Origin: Bacteroidales bacterium
GTDB lineage: Bacteria > Bacteroidota > Bacteroidia > Bacteroidales > VadinHA17
Assembly (NCBI GenBank): GCA_009877105.1
Contig: WXFD01000051.1
Location: forward strand, 1 to 64,000
Direction of reading: 5' to 3'
Length of the DNA stretch: 64,000 nt
Of the stretch, positions 53,979 through 63,083 are shown in pieces. Under the pieces are notes generated by a model. It saw nothing but the letters and a program-made list of their open reading frames with translations, was not told the DNA's origin and did no database searches. How positions within the stretch are numbered: the first letter of the stretch is position 1; every line of letters starts with the position of its first letter. Made by a program: the position numbers and the translations under genes.

Positions 53979-55121
53979 ATGAACAAAAGGACTTTCATAA
54001 AATACTGCACATCTCTGGCAGGAATATCATTGGTTGGCAGAAATTTTGCCGGTGCAGCAACTACTTTCCCGGTAAACAGGTACAATATGAAAAAATCAGG
54101 CACTCTTAAGTTGCGGTATGCTCCGTATACACTCCAACTAAAACATGCATTTACGCTTGCAACAAGTTCAAGGACCACAACTCCGGTTGTACTTACAGAA
54201 CTGGAATTCGAAGGGATCACGGGCTATGGGGAAGCTTCTATGCCCCCGTATCTCGGGGAGAGCCACGAATCGGTGCTGAAGTTCCTTGCTGAAGTCGATC
54301 TTTCCCGGTTTTCTGACCCTTTCCTGCTGGAGGATATTCTGATTTATGTTGATAATGTGATGCCTGGAAATTATGCTGCAAAGGCATCAATAGATATTGC
54401 ACTCCACGATCTTATCGGAAAGATCACGGGACAGCCCTGTTACAGGCTGTTCGGGCTCAATCCGGCAAAGACCCCGCTGACAAGCTTCACCATAGGTCTG
54501 GATTCCCCGGAAATTATAAAGCAGAAAGTTGAGGAAGCGGAACCTTACAGGATACTGAAGGTAAAGCTTGGCCGTGACAATGACAGGGAAATGATTGAAA
54601 CCATCAGATCACTGACTGACAAACCATTGTGTGTTGATGTAAATCAGGGATGGACCGACAGGAATCATTCCCTTGAAATGGCACACTGGCTTCATGAAAA
54701 AGGAGTGATATTCCTTGAGCAGCCTATGCCCCGGTCAAGGAAGGATGATATAGCCTGGCTGACGCAAAACAGTCCCTTGCCCATAATAGGCGATGAAGCG
54801 ATTCAGCATGCTGACGACATTGTCAGCCAGAAGGATGTTTATTCGGGTGTCAACATAAAGCTCATGAAATGCGGCGGGATGCATGCGGCCCGCAATATGA
54901 TCGGCCTTGCAAGGGCCCTGGGGTTGAAAGTCATGATCGGTTGCATGACCGAAACCTCATGTGCCGTCTCGGCTGCGGCCCAGCTCTCCCCGCTGGTTGA
55001 CTGGTGCGACCTCGACGGGAACTTGCTTATCAGCAATGATGTGTTTGATGGTATGAAGATCACCGGCGGTAAGGTGACTCTTCCTGACCGGCCCGGTATC
55101 GGAGTAATAAAACTGACCTGA
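53979..55121 (+). CDS. Exported dipeptide (L-Ala-D/L-Glu-type) epimerase, enolase superfamily
   Basis: 380 residues. The N-terminal ~30 residues (NKRTFIKYCTSLAGISLVGR) look like an export signal with KR in place of RR. The enolase-superfamily active site is complete: KVK in RILKVKLGRD, metal ligands CVDVNQGW, FLEQPM and IGDEAI, the base Lys in NIKLMKCGG, and the CDLDGN DxD motif characteristic of L-Ala-D/L-Glu epimerases. Cytosolic enzymes of this group convert L-Ala-D-Glu released from murein. The exported form fits its position in an operon with NlpC/P60, although exported epimerisation of cell-wall dipeptides is inference. Confidence 0.88.
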   Translation: MNKRTFIKYCTSLAGISLVGRNFAGAATTFPVNRYNMKKSGTLKLRYAPYTLQLKHAFTLATSSRTTTPVVLTELEFEGITGYGEASMPPYLGESHESVLKFLAEVDLSRFSDPFLLEDILIYVDNVMPGNYAAKASIDIALHDLIGKITGQPCYRLFGLNPAKTPLTSFTIGLDSPEIIKQKVEEAEPYRILKVKLGRDNDREMIETIRSLTDKPLCVDVNQGWTDRNHSLEMAHWLHEKGVIFLEQPMPRSRKDDIAWLTQNSPLPIIGDEAIQHADDIVSQKDVYSGVNIKLMKCGGMHAARNMIGLARALGLKVMIGCMTETSCAVSAAAQLSPLVDWCDLDGNLLISNDVFDGMKITGGKVTLPDRPGIGVIKLT

Positions 55122-55150
55122 AAGACGGGAAGGGATTCCGGCATTACAGC

Positions 55151-56464
55151 CTATTTCAGCCACCTGTCGAACCAGTCAAACGCTTCTTTCTGCATCTCCG
55201 CGTCGAATTTATGATGTCCCGGATAAAATGAGCATTTGTATTTTTCCGGAGCGCCGGCCTTATCATAAATTTCCCTGAGAATCTCATCAGCATTTTTCAT
55301 CTCAGGCAGGGTATAAAGGTCATCATCGTTGTCGTTCAGCACCATAGTGGGAAGTGGCACCCTGAGCCCAAGTATTTCAGGAAAATCGAGTTCGTTGGGT
55401 AGCAGGGGTACGTAGGTCATCCAGGTATGTGTGAATGATTTATTCAGTACAAAATCGCGCCAGGTTGTCATGAACCCCACGCAGACTGCACATTTGATCC
55501 TTTCATCGACACCCCCGGTAAAGACTGTCCTCATTCCTCCTCCTGACAGGCCCGCGCATCCGATCCGGCTGCTGTCTACATCCTTCCTGGAACATAGGAT
55601 ATCGAGGGCAACTGAGTCTTCAGCCATGAACACCCCGGGCCAAGTTGTGCCAGCGCTGAAAAGCGACTTTGCCATTATGTGCTCATGCTCACGGGCCCAG
55701 TTATTATAGGCATTTACGTTTGCCGGATCCTCCGGATCATCGTCAGTCAGTCCCTGCTTCAGATGAACCGGCACATCCTGCATCATGACCCTCCTGCTCG
55801 CGAAGGGGAAAGCATCGGAAACAAGCACGGCATAACCTCTTCTGGCTATCTCATTTGCCCACGCCCTGCCTTCATAATAGTGCTCCTGGTGATCTTTCAT
55901 CAGGGGATGCTGATCAGCTGAGGTTTTTGTAATTTTCCTGGTACCGAAATACTTGTTGCCTCCATGATCATGAAAGGCAAGAATTCCGGGCAGCTTTCCC
56001 ACTGCCCCTGCCGGCTTAAGGAAAATGGCGTCGGTGGGCCGTCCGTAGGGAAGCTGCCATCTGAGCTCCTCGATATGGAGACCGTCGAAAGTATAGCTTT
56101 TTAATTGCTGAACTTCCGGGCTTTTACCGGTTTCAGGCATGACCACGCGCTCAAAAAGCCTTTCCTTTGCAACAGTCTTCCACGATTTAACATCTTTCCA
56201 TTCCTTTCGCCTGAAGGACAGTCGGGGAAGATTTTTCCCCGAAAGCCCGGCGGCCCAGCTGCCATACACACCGATGAGACTTACCTGATCCTGCACGGTT
56301 ATCGGCCTTTCCATATTCGTACTTTCCGTTTCGGAATTCATATATATATCATTTGATTTGTTATGCCGGTAATCGCTATTGATTTTCTCCGGAAAATCAA
56401 AACCTGCCAACCCTATACCAAGGGTCCCGGCAGCTTTTAAAAACCCCCTCCGGTTGCTTTTCAT
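55151..56464 (-). CDS. Tat-exported alpha/beta-hydrolase (acetyl-xylan-esterase/dienelactone-hydrolase-like)
   Basis: 437 residues, twin-arginine signal (NRRGFLKAAGTLGIGLAGFD). Hydrolase core: GILAFHDHGGNKYFGTR (oxyanion loop), RRGYAVLVSDAFPFASR, RIGCAGLSGGGMRTVFTGGV with the nucleophile Ser, an Asp in MVLNDNDDDLY, and GHHKFDAEMQKEAFDW with the His. The family (Abhydrolase_7-like) is found among glycan deacetylases and related esterases of Bacteroidota. It probably removes acyl groups from polysaccharides in the periplasm. Convergent with the epimerase gene (29 bases between stops). Confidence 0.83.
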   Translation of the reverse strand: MKSNRRGFLKAAGTLGIGLAGFDFPEKINSDYRHNKSNDIYMNSETESTNMERPITVQDQVSLIGVYGSWAAGLSGKNLPRLSFRRKEWKDVKSWKTVAKERLFERVVMPETGKSPEVQQLKSYTFDGLHIEELRWQLPYGRPTDAIFLKPAGAVGKLPGILAFHDHGGNKYFGTRKITKTSADQHPLMKDHQEHYYEGRAWANEIARRGYAVLVSDAFPFASRRVMMQDVPVHLKQGLTDDDPEDPANVNAYNNWAREHEHIMAKSLFSAGTTWPGVFMAEDSVALDILCSRKDVDSSRIGCAGLSGGGMRTVFTGGVDERIKCAVCVGFMTTWRDFVLNKSFTHTWMTYVPLLPNELDFPEILGLRVPLPTMVLNDNDDDLYTLPEMKNADEILREIYDKAGAPEKYKCSFYPGHHKFDAEMQKEAFDWFDRWLK

Positions 56465-56581
56465 ATTTTTGAGATTGTTAAAATGCTTAAATTTACATTA
56501 ATTGTTTTTAATCATTATTTATTCGGGTTGAAAAAGAAAAATACCTTCAGGAAAACGTATTAACCCATAAAAACAAATCAT

Positions 56582-58951
56582 ATGAAACGAGCTCGTCTGG
56601 CAGATACAACCAAACGTGGGGATCTGAAATGCGGATCCCGGTTTGATCCGGGCATCAATACTGGCAGGATAAAAAGGATCTTCACCCTCCTGTTTTATAC
56701 AATGCTTTCACTATCGGTGCTGGTTTCATGCAGGGAAAAACAGTCTCTTTCCGGACTTGTAAATGTTTTTATAGGGACCGGCGGGCATGGTCATACTTTC
56801 CCCGGGGCAACCGTTCCATTCGGGATGGTTCAGCTCAGCCCCGACACAAGGATTGATGGCTGGGATGCCTGCTCAGGATATCATGATGACGACAGGACAA
56901 TAATAGGTTTTTCCCATACTCATCTGAGCGGGACGGGGATCGGTGATTACGGTGACATCCTGATCATGCCCGTATCAGGAAGGGAAGCCCTGGTAAGGGG
57001 CGATGAAAAGGTTCCCGGATCGGGATACAGGTCAGGCTTTTCCAAATCCAATGAAAAGGGTTCTCCCGGCTACTACTCCGTCATTCTTGACGATTATGGC
57101 ATCAGGGCTGAACTTACTGCTACAACCAGGGCCGGGTTTCATCGCTACACTTTTCCTGAATCAGATGAATCTGGAATGATAATTGACCTTGACCATACCC
57201 TTCAGTCACATGAAAACCTGCTTCTCCGGATAAAGGTGATCAGTGATACGGAAATTGAGGGTGTAAAGATCACAAGGGGATGGGCGAAATACCATCCGGT
57301 ATATTTTTATGCAGAATTCTCAAAACCATTCAGTTATGTTCTTGCTGTCAACAATGTTCCTGATTCTTCGTTAAAGGAAGCGGAAGGCCGTAATCTCAAG
57401 GCACTGATTTCATTCGGTACCGCAAAGGATGAACAGGTGCTGGTCAAGGTTGGTATTTCTTCCGTTGATATTGAGGGAGCAAGGAACAATGTCGTGACAG
57501 AGATCCCGGGATGGGATTTTGAAAAGGTCAGGTTTCAGGCTCAGGAAGCCTGGGACAGGGAGCTTGGCAAGATTAAGGTTGAAGGCGGGACGGATGATCA
57601 GAAGGTGATTTTTTACACTGCCCTGTATCATTCAATGATAAGCCCCAATATTTTTTCCGATGCTGACGGGCGTTATTTTGGCATGGATCATAAGATCCAT
57701 AATTCAGATGGTTCGCTCAATTACACCATCTTTTCACTCTGGGACACCTTCAGGGCCGAACATCCTCTCCTTGTGCTCATCAACCCTTCCCGCGATGCCG
57801 GGATGATAAGATCGCTGCTTAGAAAATCTGATGAAGGCGGCCTGCTGCCCATGTGGGATCTGGCCTCCAACTACACCGGGACAATGATCGGCTATCATGC
57901 GGTCCCGGTCATCGTCGATGCATATGTGAAGGGAATCCGTGATTTCGATGCGGAAAAGGCATTCAGGGCCATGGTTCGGGCATCTGATTTCGACACAACC
58001 AATATCAACGCCGCAGACAGGGATATTCTGATGTTGTTGATGCCGCTTGCCAAATATTATAACAACACTCTGGGGTACATTCCTGCTGACAAGGACAACC
58101 AGTCGGTGGCCAAGGCCCTTGAGTTCGCCTACGACGATTGGTGTATTGCCCGGATGGCCAGGGAACTTGGGAAGGAAAAAGAATATGGGATCTATTCGGA
58201 GAGAGCGTTGCGCTATAAAAAGTACTTTGACCCGGTAACAGGTTTTATGAGAGGCAGGATGTCGTCAGGGGAATGGAGAACCCCGTTTAATCCCAGGTTT
58301 TCTGATCATTTTCATGCTGACTATGTTGAGGGAAATGCCTGGCAATGGACATGGTTCGTGCCCCATGATCCGGCCGGACTGATTGATCTTATGGGAGGAA
58401 AAGAGAGATTCACCGCCAAACTTGATTCCCTTTTCACCGTTGAGTCCACTATTGAAGGAGAGAACAAGTCAGCCGATATTTCCGGGCTTATCGGCCAGTA
58501 TGCCCATGGAAACGAACCAAGTCATCATATAATTTATTTTTACAACTATGCCGGCCAGCCCTGGAAAACCCAGAAGCTTGCAGATCAGATTCTTAATACA
58601 TTGTATTTTAACAATCCTGATGGTTTATCGGGTAATGAGGACTGTGGCCAGATGTCGGCATGGTATGTTCTGAACGCATTGGGATTTTATCCGGTTGCCC
58701 CCGGCGATCCATCCTATTCAATAGGCCGCCCCTTGTTTGACAAGGCTGTTGTCAGTCTGGAGGACGGCAGGAAATTCACTGTAACTGCATTAAACAATTC
58801 CGCTGAGAATATTTATATACAAAAGATCACGCTGAACGGAAGGCCGCTGGATATTCCTTTTTTCGCGCATAAGGATATTGCCGGCGGCGGGGAAATGGTT
58901 TTTGAGATGGGCCCCTCGCCCTCCCTTACCTGGGGATTAATGGCGAAGTAG
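56582..58951 (+). CDS. GH92 alpha-mannosidase, lipoprotein
   Basis: 789 residues. GH92 hallmarks: VNVFIGTGGHGHTFPGATVP, FGMVQLSPDTR, GFSHTHLSGTG, HLHADYVEGNAWQWTWFVPHD-like stretch (here DHFHADYVEGNAWQWTW), GQYAHGNEPSHHIIYFYNYA with a catalytic Glu and NEDCGQMSAWYVLNALGFYP with the Asp. Calcium-dependent inverting exo-alpha-mannosidases of N-glycans or yeast mannan. The lipoprotein Cys is in VLVSCREKQ at about residue 51, preceded by an unusually long basic N-terminus; an internal start nearer the hydrophobic segment is possible but no better start site is visible. Confidence 0.95.
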   Translation: MKRARLADTTKRGDLKCGSRFDPGINTGRIKRIFTLLFYTMLSLSVLVSCREKQSLSGLVNVFIGTGGHGHTFPGATVPFGMVQLSPDTRIDGWDACSGYHDDDRTIIGFSHTHLSGTGIGDYGDILIMPVSGREALVRGDEKVPGSGYRSGFSKSNEKGSPGYYSVILDDYGIRAELTATTRAGFHRYTFPESDESGMIIDLDHTLQSHENLLLRIKVISDTEIEGVKITRGWAKYHPVYFYAEFSKPFSYVLAVNNVPDSSLKEAEGRNLKALISFGTAKDEQVLVKVGISSVDIEGARNNVVTEIPGWDFEKVRFQAQEAWDRELGKIKVEGGTDDQKVIFYTALYHSMISPNIFSDADGRYFGMDHKIHNSDGSLNYTIFSLWDTFRAEHPLLVLINPSRDAGMIRSLLRKSDEGGLLPMWDLASNYTGTMIGYHAVPVIVDAYVKGIRDFDAEKAFRAMVRASDFDTTNINAADRDILMLLMPLAKYYNNTLGYIPADKDNQSVAKALEFAYDDWCIARMARELGKEKEYGIYSERALRYKKYFDPVTGFMRGRMSSGEWRTPFNPRFSDHFHADYVEGNAWQWTWFVPHDPAGLIDLMGGKERFTAKLDSLFTVESTIEGENKSADISGLIGQYAHGNEPSHHIIYFYNYAGQPWKTQKLADQILNTLYFNNPDGLSGNEDCGQMSAWYVLNALGFYPVAPGDPSYSIGRPLFDKAVVSLEDGRKFTVTALNNSAENIYIQKITLNGRPLDIPFFAHKDIAGGGEMVFEMGPSPSLTWGLMAK

Positions 58952-58985
58952 AAGATCTTCAGATAAATAATATATCTTCGGAATA

Positions 58986-61625
58986 CTATCTCAGTCCGAA
59001 GCGGTAACTGAACTTTACAAGAAACACATTATTGTAACTGTCGGTTCCAGTGCTGAAAAGATTTCCCAGGTCATTGTAAAAATGCATTTTGCCTGAATTA
59101 TCGAATCCGCGCCTGTTCTGGCTCCAGACTAAATAAACTGTTGATCCTGGCGAAAACTCCCACCTGATGACCAGGTTGGAAAGGAACTCCCGTACATTGA
59201 AATCAACCCTGTTAAACCTGTAATCGGCAATACCGTCAGAGTTTTCATCAATTTCAAAGTAATCAACGCCCTGTGTTATCTGCTCATCGGTGTAAGTTCT
59301 GAACCTTCCGGTGAATGAATCAGCTAGGGGGTTTGTGATGTATTTATATGAATTGTACCTGCCGGTTGCGATGAACGGCTGGCCCCAGTATTGAAGGGTT
59401 AGATCGGGTTTCAGGTTGAAATTGATCCTGAAGGAAGCGCTGATGGTTTCCCTGTTGATGCCGGCAAAAATATACCTGTCATTGTTGTTGAACTGCAGTG
59501 TTGTGACATACTGAAGCTCAGAGAATGATCTGTTGTAGGCCGGACCGAGGAAAAATGAAAGGTAATTGGCTGGTTTATATGATAATTCCAGGCTGGTATA
59601 GGTGCTTCTGCTGTAGTTTTTAAATCCTTTGTTGTAATTTGAGAAGAATTGAAAACCGAGCTTCTTACGGTTGTCGGTAGAAAAGCCAAATTGCCAGTGA
59701 AATCTTCCGGGCAGTTTCATCATCGGGCCGCCCCTGAGTATGCCGGTACTTACAGAACCAGTCTCTATGTTCCCGCCTGTCCACAGGTTCCAATAGTTTT
59801 TCAGTGTCATGTTGGCGTTTGTTTCAAAACCCTTTCCGACATTGATTCCGCCGAAATTCCATGAAGAAAAGAAATCCGCATTGATATTGTACCTCCTGTA
59901 TATTCCCCGGGGTTCCCATTCGCGGTAACCCGCCCAGAGTACAGCCAGTATCTGATCCGAGTTCTGGCTGTAGCCCAGGTCATTTATTTCAAAGCCCGGA
60001 GTTTTCCAGGTCATCACTCCCATAAGGTTGAGGTGCCCGTCGAGCTTCATGAGCTGCAGCCTGCCGCCCGTCCCTGTAAGCGATTTCCTGTCAGGATCAA
60101 ACCTTGCATACTCCTTGTCGGGTCTCTGGAAGTAGCGGGCTGAAGATTTTTGTGTTTCCGCAATGGCCTCCCTCGTTCCGCTGACCTGGCTGAAAGCCGT
60201 GCTGACACTCAGCATCCAGCTTTTGTCCCTGAAGTACCGGGTGAAATCGAGTCCTCCTGTATAGGCTGATCTATGCATTGAGGCTGCAAGATTGCCGTCA
60301 AGATCCCTGTTTGTTCCGGTAAAGATGCCCCCAAAAATGGTTTTCCCCTCATCCAGGTCTTTCTGAACCCTGCCCACAAGATAATTTGTCAATGGTTCAA
60401 CCGTCTCGTATGACCTTTCGCCAGACTTGCGTATCTCAGCTTTTTCTTCAGCTGTGACTGCCTCGATGAATCCGACCGAGAGTCCTTTGCCGGTTTTGCC
60501 GGTAAGCTTGGCTGCGCCTAGGATAGTTGTAAATCTCGGAATATCGGCATACATACCCTCGTCCAGGTCAGGATTTCCCCGAGGTCTCTTACCTATTCGC
60601 CTCGAATAGAACAGGTTGTCATTTCCAACATCACCGTTGCCAATTCCAAGGTTGAAATTGGTTATGTTGTTACCCTCAATAAAGAAAGGTCGCTTTTCCC
60701 TGAAGAATGTTTCGTAGGCAGAAAGATTCACTTCTGACGGATCGGCTTCAACCTGACCGAAATCGGGATTTATTGCGAGATCCATTGTCATGTTGCTGGT
60801 GACGCCGATTTTTGCATCTATGCCGCCATTGAAGCCGTACCTGCGTCCTTTTTGCAGAAATGGATTCGCCGGGTCGGCCTTATAGGTTTCCCCCCGGGCA
60901 ACCCCGTATGGAGTTATATCGAAGATCTTTCCGGGTTTGATCTCCCTGAGTCCGGTCAATTCTCCCAGGAGATGAATAAGTCCGGGGGCATCTTTGGGTA
61001 TGTGCTGCCAGAAGCTGGTTTCGCGCTTCCTGTATAAAACCCTGGCAACCTGCAGACCCCATATATCTCCGGAGTTTTTTTCGAAGCGGAGCTGGCTGAA
61101 AGGGATCTTCATTTCAGCCACCCAGCCTTCAGGGTTAACCGAAGTTTTGACCCACCAGTTCGGATCCCATGAGGAATCTTCAGTCTGACCGTCATTTGTG
61201 AACACCTGGTCATATTTGACACCGGCGGAACTAATTCCAAAAAGGAACCCTGTCCGGAGGTCATGAAAACTGTCGAATATTATGGCCACCATGTCGCCGT
61301 CGGAATTGTCACGCCTTGTAAGGCGTCGTACAATGCTGTCGGGGCTCGTGTCGAAAGCCCTGATGGCAACATAGATATTATTATTGTCAAAAAGTATTTT
61401 GAATTCGGTCTTTTGAGACGATCTGCCTCCGTTGTAGGGTTCATATTGTGTAAAATCATCAATCCAGGTCCCTTCATTCATCCACGCCTCATCATCAAGT
61501 ATCCCGTCGATCACGGGTGCTGACAAAAGCTTTTCTGCCCTGTACTGTTTCTTCCCGGATGTCTGTCCCGTTACACCCGGGAAGATCAGTATTAAGATGA
61601 GACAATATATCGGGATTCTTTTCAT
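58986..61625 (-). CDS. DUF5916 outer-membrane protein with CBM9-like domain
   Basis: 879 residues with a signal peptide (LILILIFPGVTGQ). Residues of about 30-230 form a CBM9/DOMON-like sugar-binding domain (APVIDGILDDEAWMNE, KILFDNNNIYVAIRAFD, GWVAEMKIPFSQLRF). The DUF5916 part follows with NPDFGQVEADPSEVNLSAYE and FFREKRPFFIEGNN, and the C-terminal half alternates strands, ending VFLVKFSYRFGLR, as expected of an outer-membrane beta-barrel. Function unknown; often near glycan or metal genes. Convergent with the GH92 gene (34 bases apart). Confidence 0.92.
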   Translation of the reverse strand: MKRIPIYCLILILIFPGVTGQTSGKKQYRAEKLLSAPVIDGILDDEAWMNEGTWIDDFTQYEPYNGGRSSQKTEFKILFDNNNIYVAIRAFDTSPDSIVRRLTRRDNSDGDMVAIIFDSFHDLRTGFLFGISSAGVKYDQVFTNDGQTEDSSWDPNWWVKTSVNPEGWVAEMKIPFSQLRFEKNSGDIWGLQVARVLYRKRETSFWQHIPKDAPGLIHLLGELTGLREIKPGKIFDITPYGVARGETYKADPANPFLQKGRRYGFNGGIDAKIGVTSNMTMDLAINPDFGQVEADPSEVNLSAYETFFREKRPFFIEGNNITNFNLGIGNGDVGNDNLFYSRRIGKRPRGNPDLDEGMYADIPRFTTILGAAKLTGKTGKGLSVGFIEAVTAEEKAEIRKSGERSYETVEPLTNYLVGRVQKDLDEGKTIFGGIFTGTNRDLDGNLAASMHRSAYTGGLDFTRYFRDKSWMLSVSTAFSQVSGTREAIAETQKSSARYFQRPDKEYARFDPDRKSLTGTGGRLQLMKLDGHLNLMGVMTWKTPGFEINDLGYSQNSDQILAVLWAGYREWEPRGIYRRYNINADFFSSWNFGGINVGKGFETNANMTLKNYWNLWTGGNIETGSVSTGILRGGPMMKLPGRFHWQFGFSTDNRKKLGFQFFSNYNKGFKNYSRSTYTSLELSYKPANYLSFFLGPAYNRSFSELQYVTTLQFNNNDRYIFAGINRETISASFRINFNLKPDLTLQYWGQPFIATGRYNSYKYITNPLADSFTGRFRTYTDEQITQGVDYFEIDENSDGIADYRFNRVDFNVREFLSNLVIRWEFSPGSTVYLVWSQNRRGFDNSGKMHFYNDLGNLFSTGTDSYNNVFLVKFSYRFGLR

Positions 61626-61835
61626 GGAAGATATTGCAATCTGCTTACCTTTTGTCTAATGACGTTCAAGATAAGAAAATGATGCAAGATAATGGTATTT
61701 GGATTCATTCTTAACAATCAGCCTGAAAACCGGTCTTATCGGTTTCATTTGCCGGAATTTCCCCGTTTCTTTCATCATAATATAATTTTGATTTTAATGG
61801 TATGATGCCCGCCTGACCCGTCGGGCAGGGAACCG

Positions 61836-61916
61836 CACATGATTGACTTTGTCGAGCTCGCAAGCTCGGTTGAAAATTATATTCTTATCGTGTTTGTGAT
61901 TGTGGTCAATCATGTG
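61836..61916. repeat. Inverted-repeat element in the 61626-62050 intergenic region
   Basis: CACATGATTGAC (61836-61847) and its exact reverse complement GTCAATCATGTG (61905-61916) enclose 57 bases that contain GAGCTCGCAAGCTC. A second palindrome TGCCCG...CGGGCA lies just left (about 61806-61827). The remainder of the 425-base gap shows no gene. It looks like a small non-coding mobile or cruciform element. Confidence 0.5.
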
Positions 61917-62050
61917 GGTTTCATCAGATGGTATAATTTTGAAAGCAGAGAGTCCTGGCCGTATTAATTTCTTGCGTGACAGGATAATTGTAGGTTTGCC
62001 GGGATTGCGGCAATTCAAATTTTGCTATCTTGGTTCAAAAACTCAGGACA

Positions 62051-62863
62051 ATGTTATCCAGAAGATCATTTTTATTGAAAAGCGCAGCGGCTGCATCTGC
62101 AGCATTGATGGCACAGACTTCATTGGCACTGGCCGTGACTTTGGCCGGATCTTCACCGCTCACAGGCAAGAAAGTACTGTTCGTCTGGGGAGGATGGATG
62201 GGGCATGAGCCTGACAAGTGCCGTGATATTTTTGTTCCGTGGCTCCGGTCAGAAGGGGCTGTAGTAACGGTTTCCGACACCCTGGAATCGTATGTTAAGC
62301 TTGATCAGAAGAATGAAGTCGACCTGATCATCCAGGCCTGGACCATGGGGCAGATAGAGGGAGAACAGGAGAAAGCTCTTCTTGAGGCTGTCTCGTCAGG
62401 GACCGGCATTGCCGGATGGCACGGGGGGCTATGTGACTCGTTCCGGAACAATACCGAATACCAGTTCATGACAGGTGGCCAATGGGTGGCGCATCCGGGC
62501 GGGGTGATTGATTACAGGGTCAATATAACGGATCATGACGATCCTGTCACGAAAGGTCTTGCCGATTTTGACATGCATTCCGAACAGTATTACATGCATG
62601 TTGATCCGAATGTCAAGGTGCTTGCAACAACAACCTTCAGCGACAAATATGCCGGCTGGATAGGCGGAAGCGTGGTTCCTGTTGCATGGAAAAAATACTA
62701 TGGCAGGGGGCGCGTTTTTTATTCATCACTGGGCCATGTCGCATCCGATTTCTCTGTTCCCCAGGCGCTTGAGATTATGAAGCGCGGAATCCGATGGGCC
62801 TGCATGAGCCGGTATGAACCGGTTGAACAATGGCAGAAACCTGTCTACGGAAGGCTGCGCTGA
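62051..62863 (+). CDS. Tat-exported ThuA-like protein (trehalose-utilisation type)
   Basis: 270 residues from ATG 62051 with a twin-arginine signal (LSRRSFLLKSAAAASAALMA). The ThuA/glutamine-amidotransferase-like fold follows: KKVLFVWGGWMGHEPDKC, DLIIQAWTMGQIEGEQEKAL, GIAGWHGGLCDSFRNNTEYQ, GGQWVAHPGG, DMHSEQYYMHVDPN and VPVAWKKYYGRGRVFYSSLG. ThuA domains take part in sugar oxidation or glycoside modification. The usual catalytic Cys of amidotransferases is not conserved. An upstream ATG at 62030 adds 7 residues and is less likely. Single gene. Confidence 0.88.
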   Translation: MLSRRSFLLKSAAAASAALMAQTSLALAVTLAGSSPLTGKKVLFVWGGWMGHEPDKCRDIFVPWLRSEGAVVTVSDTLESYVKLDQKNEVDLIIQAWTMGQIEGEQEKALLEAVSSGTGIAGWHGGLCDSFRNNTEYQFMTGGQWVAHPGGVIDYRVNITDHDDPVTKGLADFDMHSEQYYMHVDPNVKVLATTTFSDKYAGWIGGSVVPVAWKKYYGRGRVFYSSLGHVASDFSVPQALEIMKRGIRWACMSRYEPVEQWQKPVYGRLR

Positions 62864-63083
62864 AGCTGCTGGCCATCCTGGCCGGGAGGAAAATCAGTCA
62901 GATCAGCCCTGATTCGGACATTCAGTTTGGAAGAATCCATTTTCAATCTTTGGATTTCCCGACGGTTCCGGGTATGCGTGAGAGTGATCAGGGTGAGGCA
63001 GGTTGGTATTTGATGTGGCGACTTCCCCGGCATTCCGGCGTGTGTGTATCCGTGATGTAAAAAAAGATCCGGAGATTGAATAA

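Noticed and set aside
61794..62018. Minus-strand open frame across the inverted-repeat element
   Set aside because: It is produced by the palindromic element and lacks coding character.
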